Source: Blastocladiella emersonii ATCC 22665 (lineage: Eukaryota > Blastocladiomycota > Blastocladiomycetes > Blastocladiales > Blastocladiaceae). From it: DNA of 64,000 bases. The notes below the pieces were generated by a model, which was not told the origin of the DNA, searched no databases, and worked only from the letters and a program-made list of their open reading frames with translations. The stretch spans positions 62,001 through 126,000 of the forward strand of contig JANHCV010000010.1 of NCBI GenBank assembly GCA_025594325.1, read 5' to 3'. Position numbers and translations under genes: made by a program. Each line of letters begins with the position of its first letter. Position 1 is the stretch's first letter. Positions 63,795 to 64,000 of the stretch are shown in pieces.

Positions 63795-64000
63795 GGTAGA
63801 AGTAAGCTTGATTGATTCGTTGCAGGGAGTTATTCGTTGTTCCCACTCGGGGCAGAGTTACATGGAAGCCGGTCGAGGGAGACGCGACTCGACCCGCGCG
63901 GAACTTGAGGCAGCTCGCCTCGGCGCGCTCCGTGTTGCTCCCTCTCCCTCCTCGCGACTCACCGACGAGGATATGATCCCACGGATGACCACAGGTGGTG
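63795..64000. other. Upstream flank of RDS3 to window edge
   Basis: 206 bp containing the presumed RDS3 promoter. No TATA box or further gene is recognised. Confidence 0.4.

Overview
The window is a strongly GC-rich nuclear segment from an intron-containing eukaryote, almost certainly a fungus. Genes are dense and lie on both strands. Introns are short (about 54-77 bp, one of 296 bp) and most begin with GTAC. Fungal signatures include an Scw1/Whi3-type RNA-binding protein, RPO41, BET4, a fungal-type UbiA prenyltransferase, and hevein-like (chitin-binding) modules. The CENP-E-like kinesin-7 and an ankyrin-like protein with WWRQSGLPL-type repeats point to an early-diverging zoosporic fungus. 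Blastocladiomycota (Allomyces/Catenaria relatives) is my best guess; that placement is inference.

Layout. 1-5 kb: three head-to-tail paralogous minus-strand genes, each encoding a hevein-like Cys module, a Ser/Thr-rich stalk and one membrane segment; one also has a cytosolic SH3 domain, and the first runs off the left edge. 5.5-6 kb: a small proline-rich single-pass membrane protein. 6.2-10.4 kb: a mobile-element neighbourhood with a decayed Helitron-like ORF, a foldback element with two 230-bp inverted arms that look identical, and an unrecognised gene with one frame change. 11.8-21.7 kb: a forkhead factor, eIF2 gamma, and a 2094-residue kinesin-7. 24-34.5 kb: a RING-LON protein ending in a CaaX box, an Scw1/Whi3-like RRM protein, and mitochondrial RNA polymerase. 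34.9-46.3 kb: Rab geranylgeranyltransferase alpha subunit, a K-Cl cotransporter in ten exons, an HSPA12-like Hsp70, an unknown protein, and the splicing factor PRP17. 46.6-50.9 kb: a small membrane protein, a twin-CX9C protein, and a disrupted ankyrin/LRR gene. 51.8-63.8 kb: a UbiA prenyltransferase, uracil-DNA glycosylase, a repeat-rich F-box-like gene with a decayed tandem copy, a TPR protein, a DGAT2-type acyltransferase, and the SF3b subunit PHF5A/RDS3.

Most genes are housekeeping (translation, splicing, prenylation, DNA repair, lipid storage, ion transport) and are arranged as divergent or closely convergent pairs; this is not an operon-like pathway cluster. The most novel-looking part is the tandem hevein-TM(-SH3) family, whose architecture suggests cell-wall or chitin sensing. 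Exon-intron structures were worked out by hand from reading frame, splice sites and family alignment; no transcript data were available.
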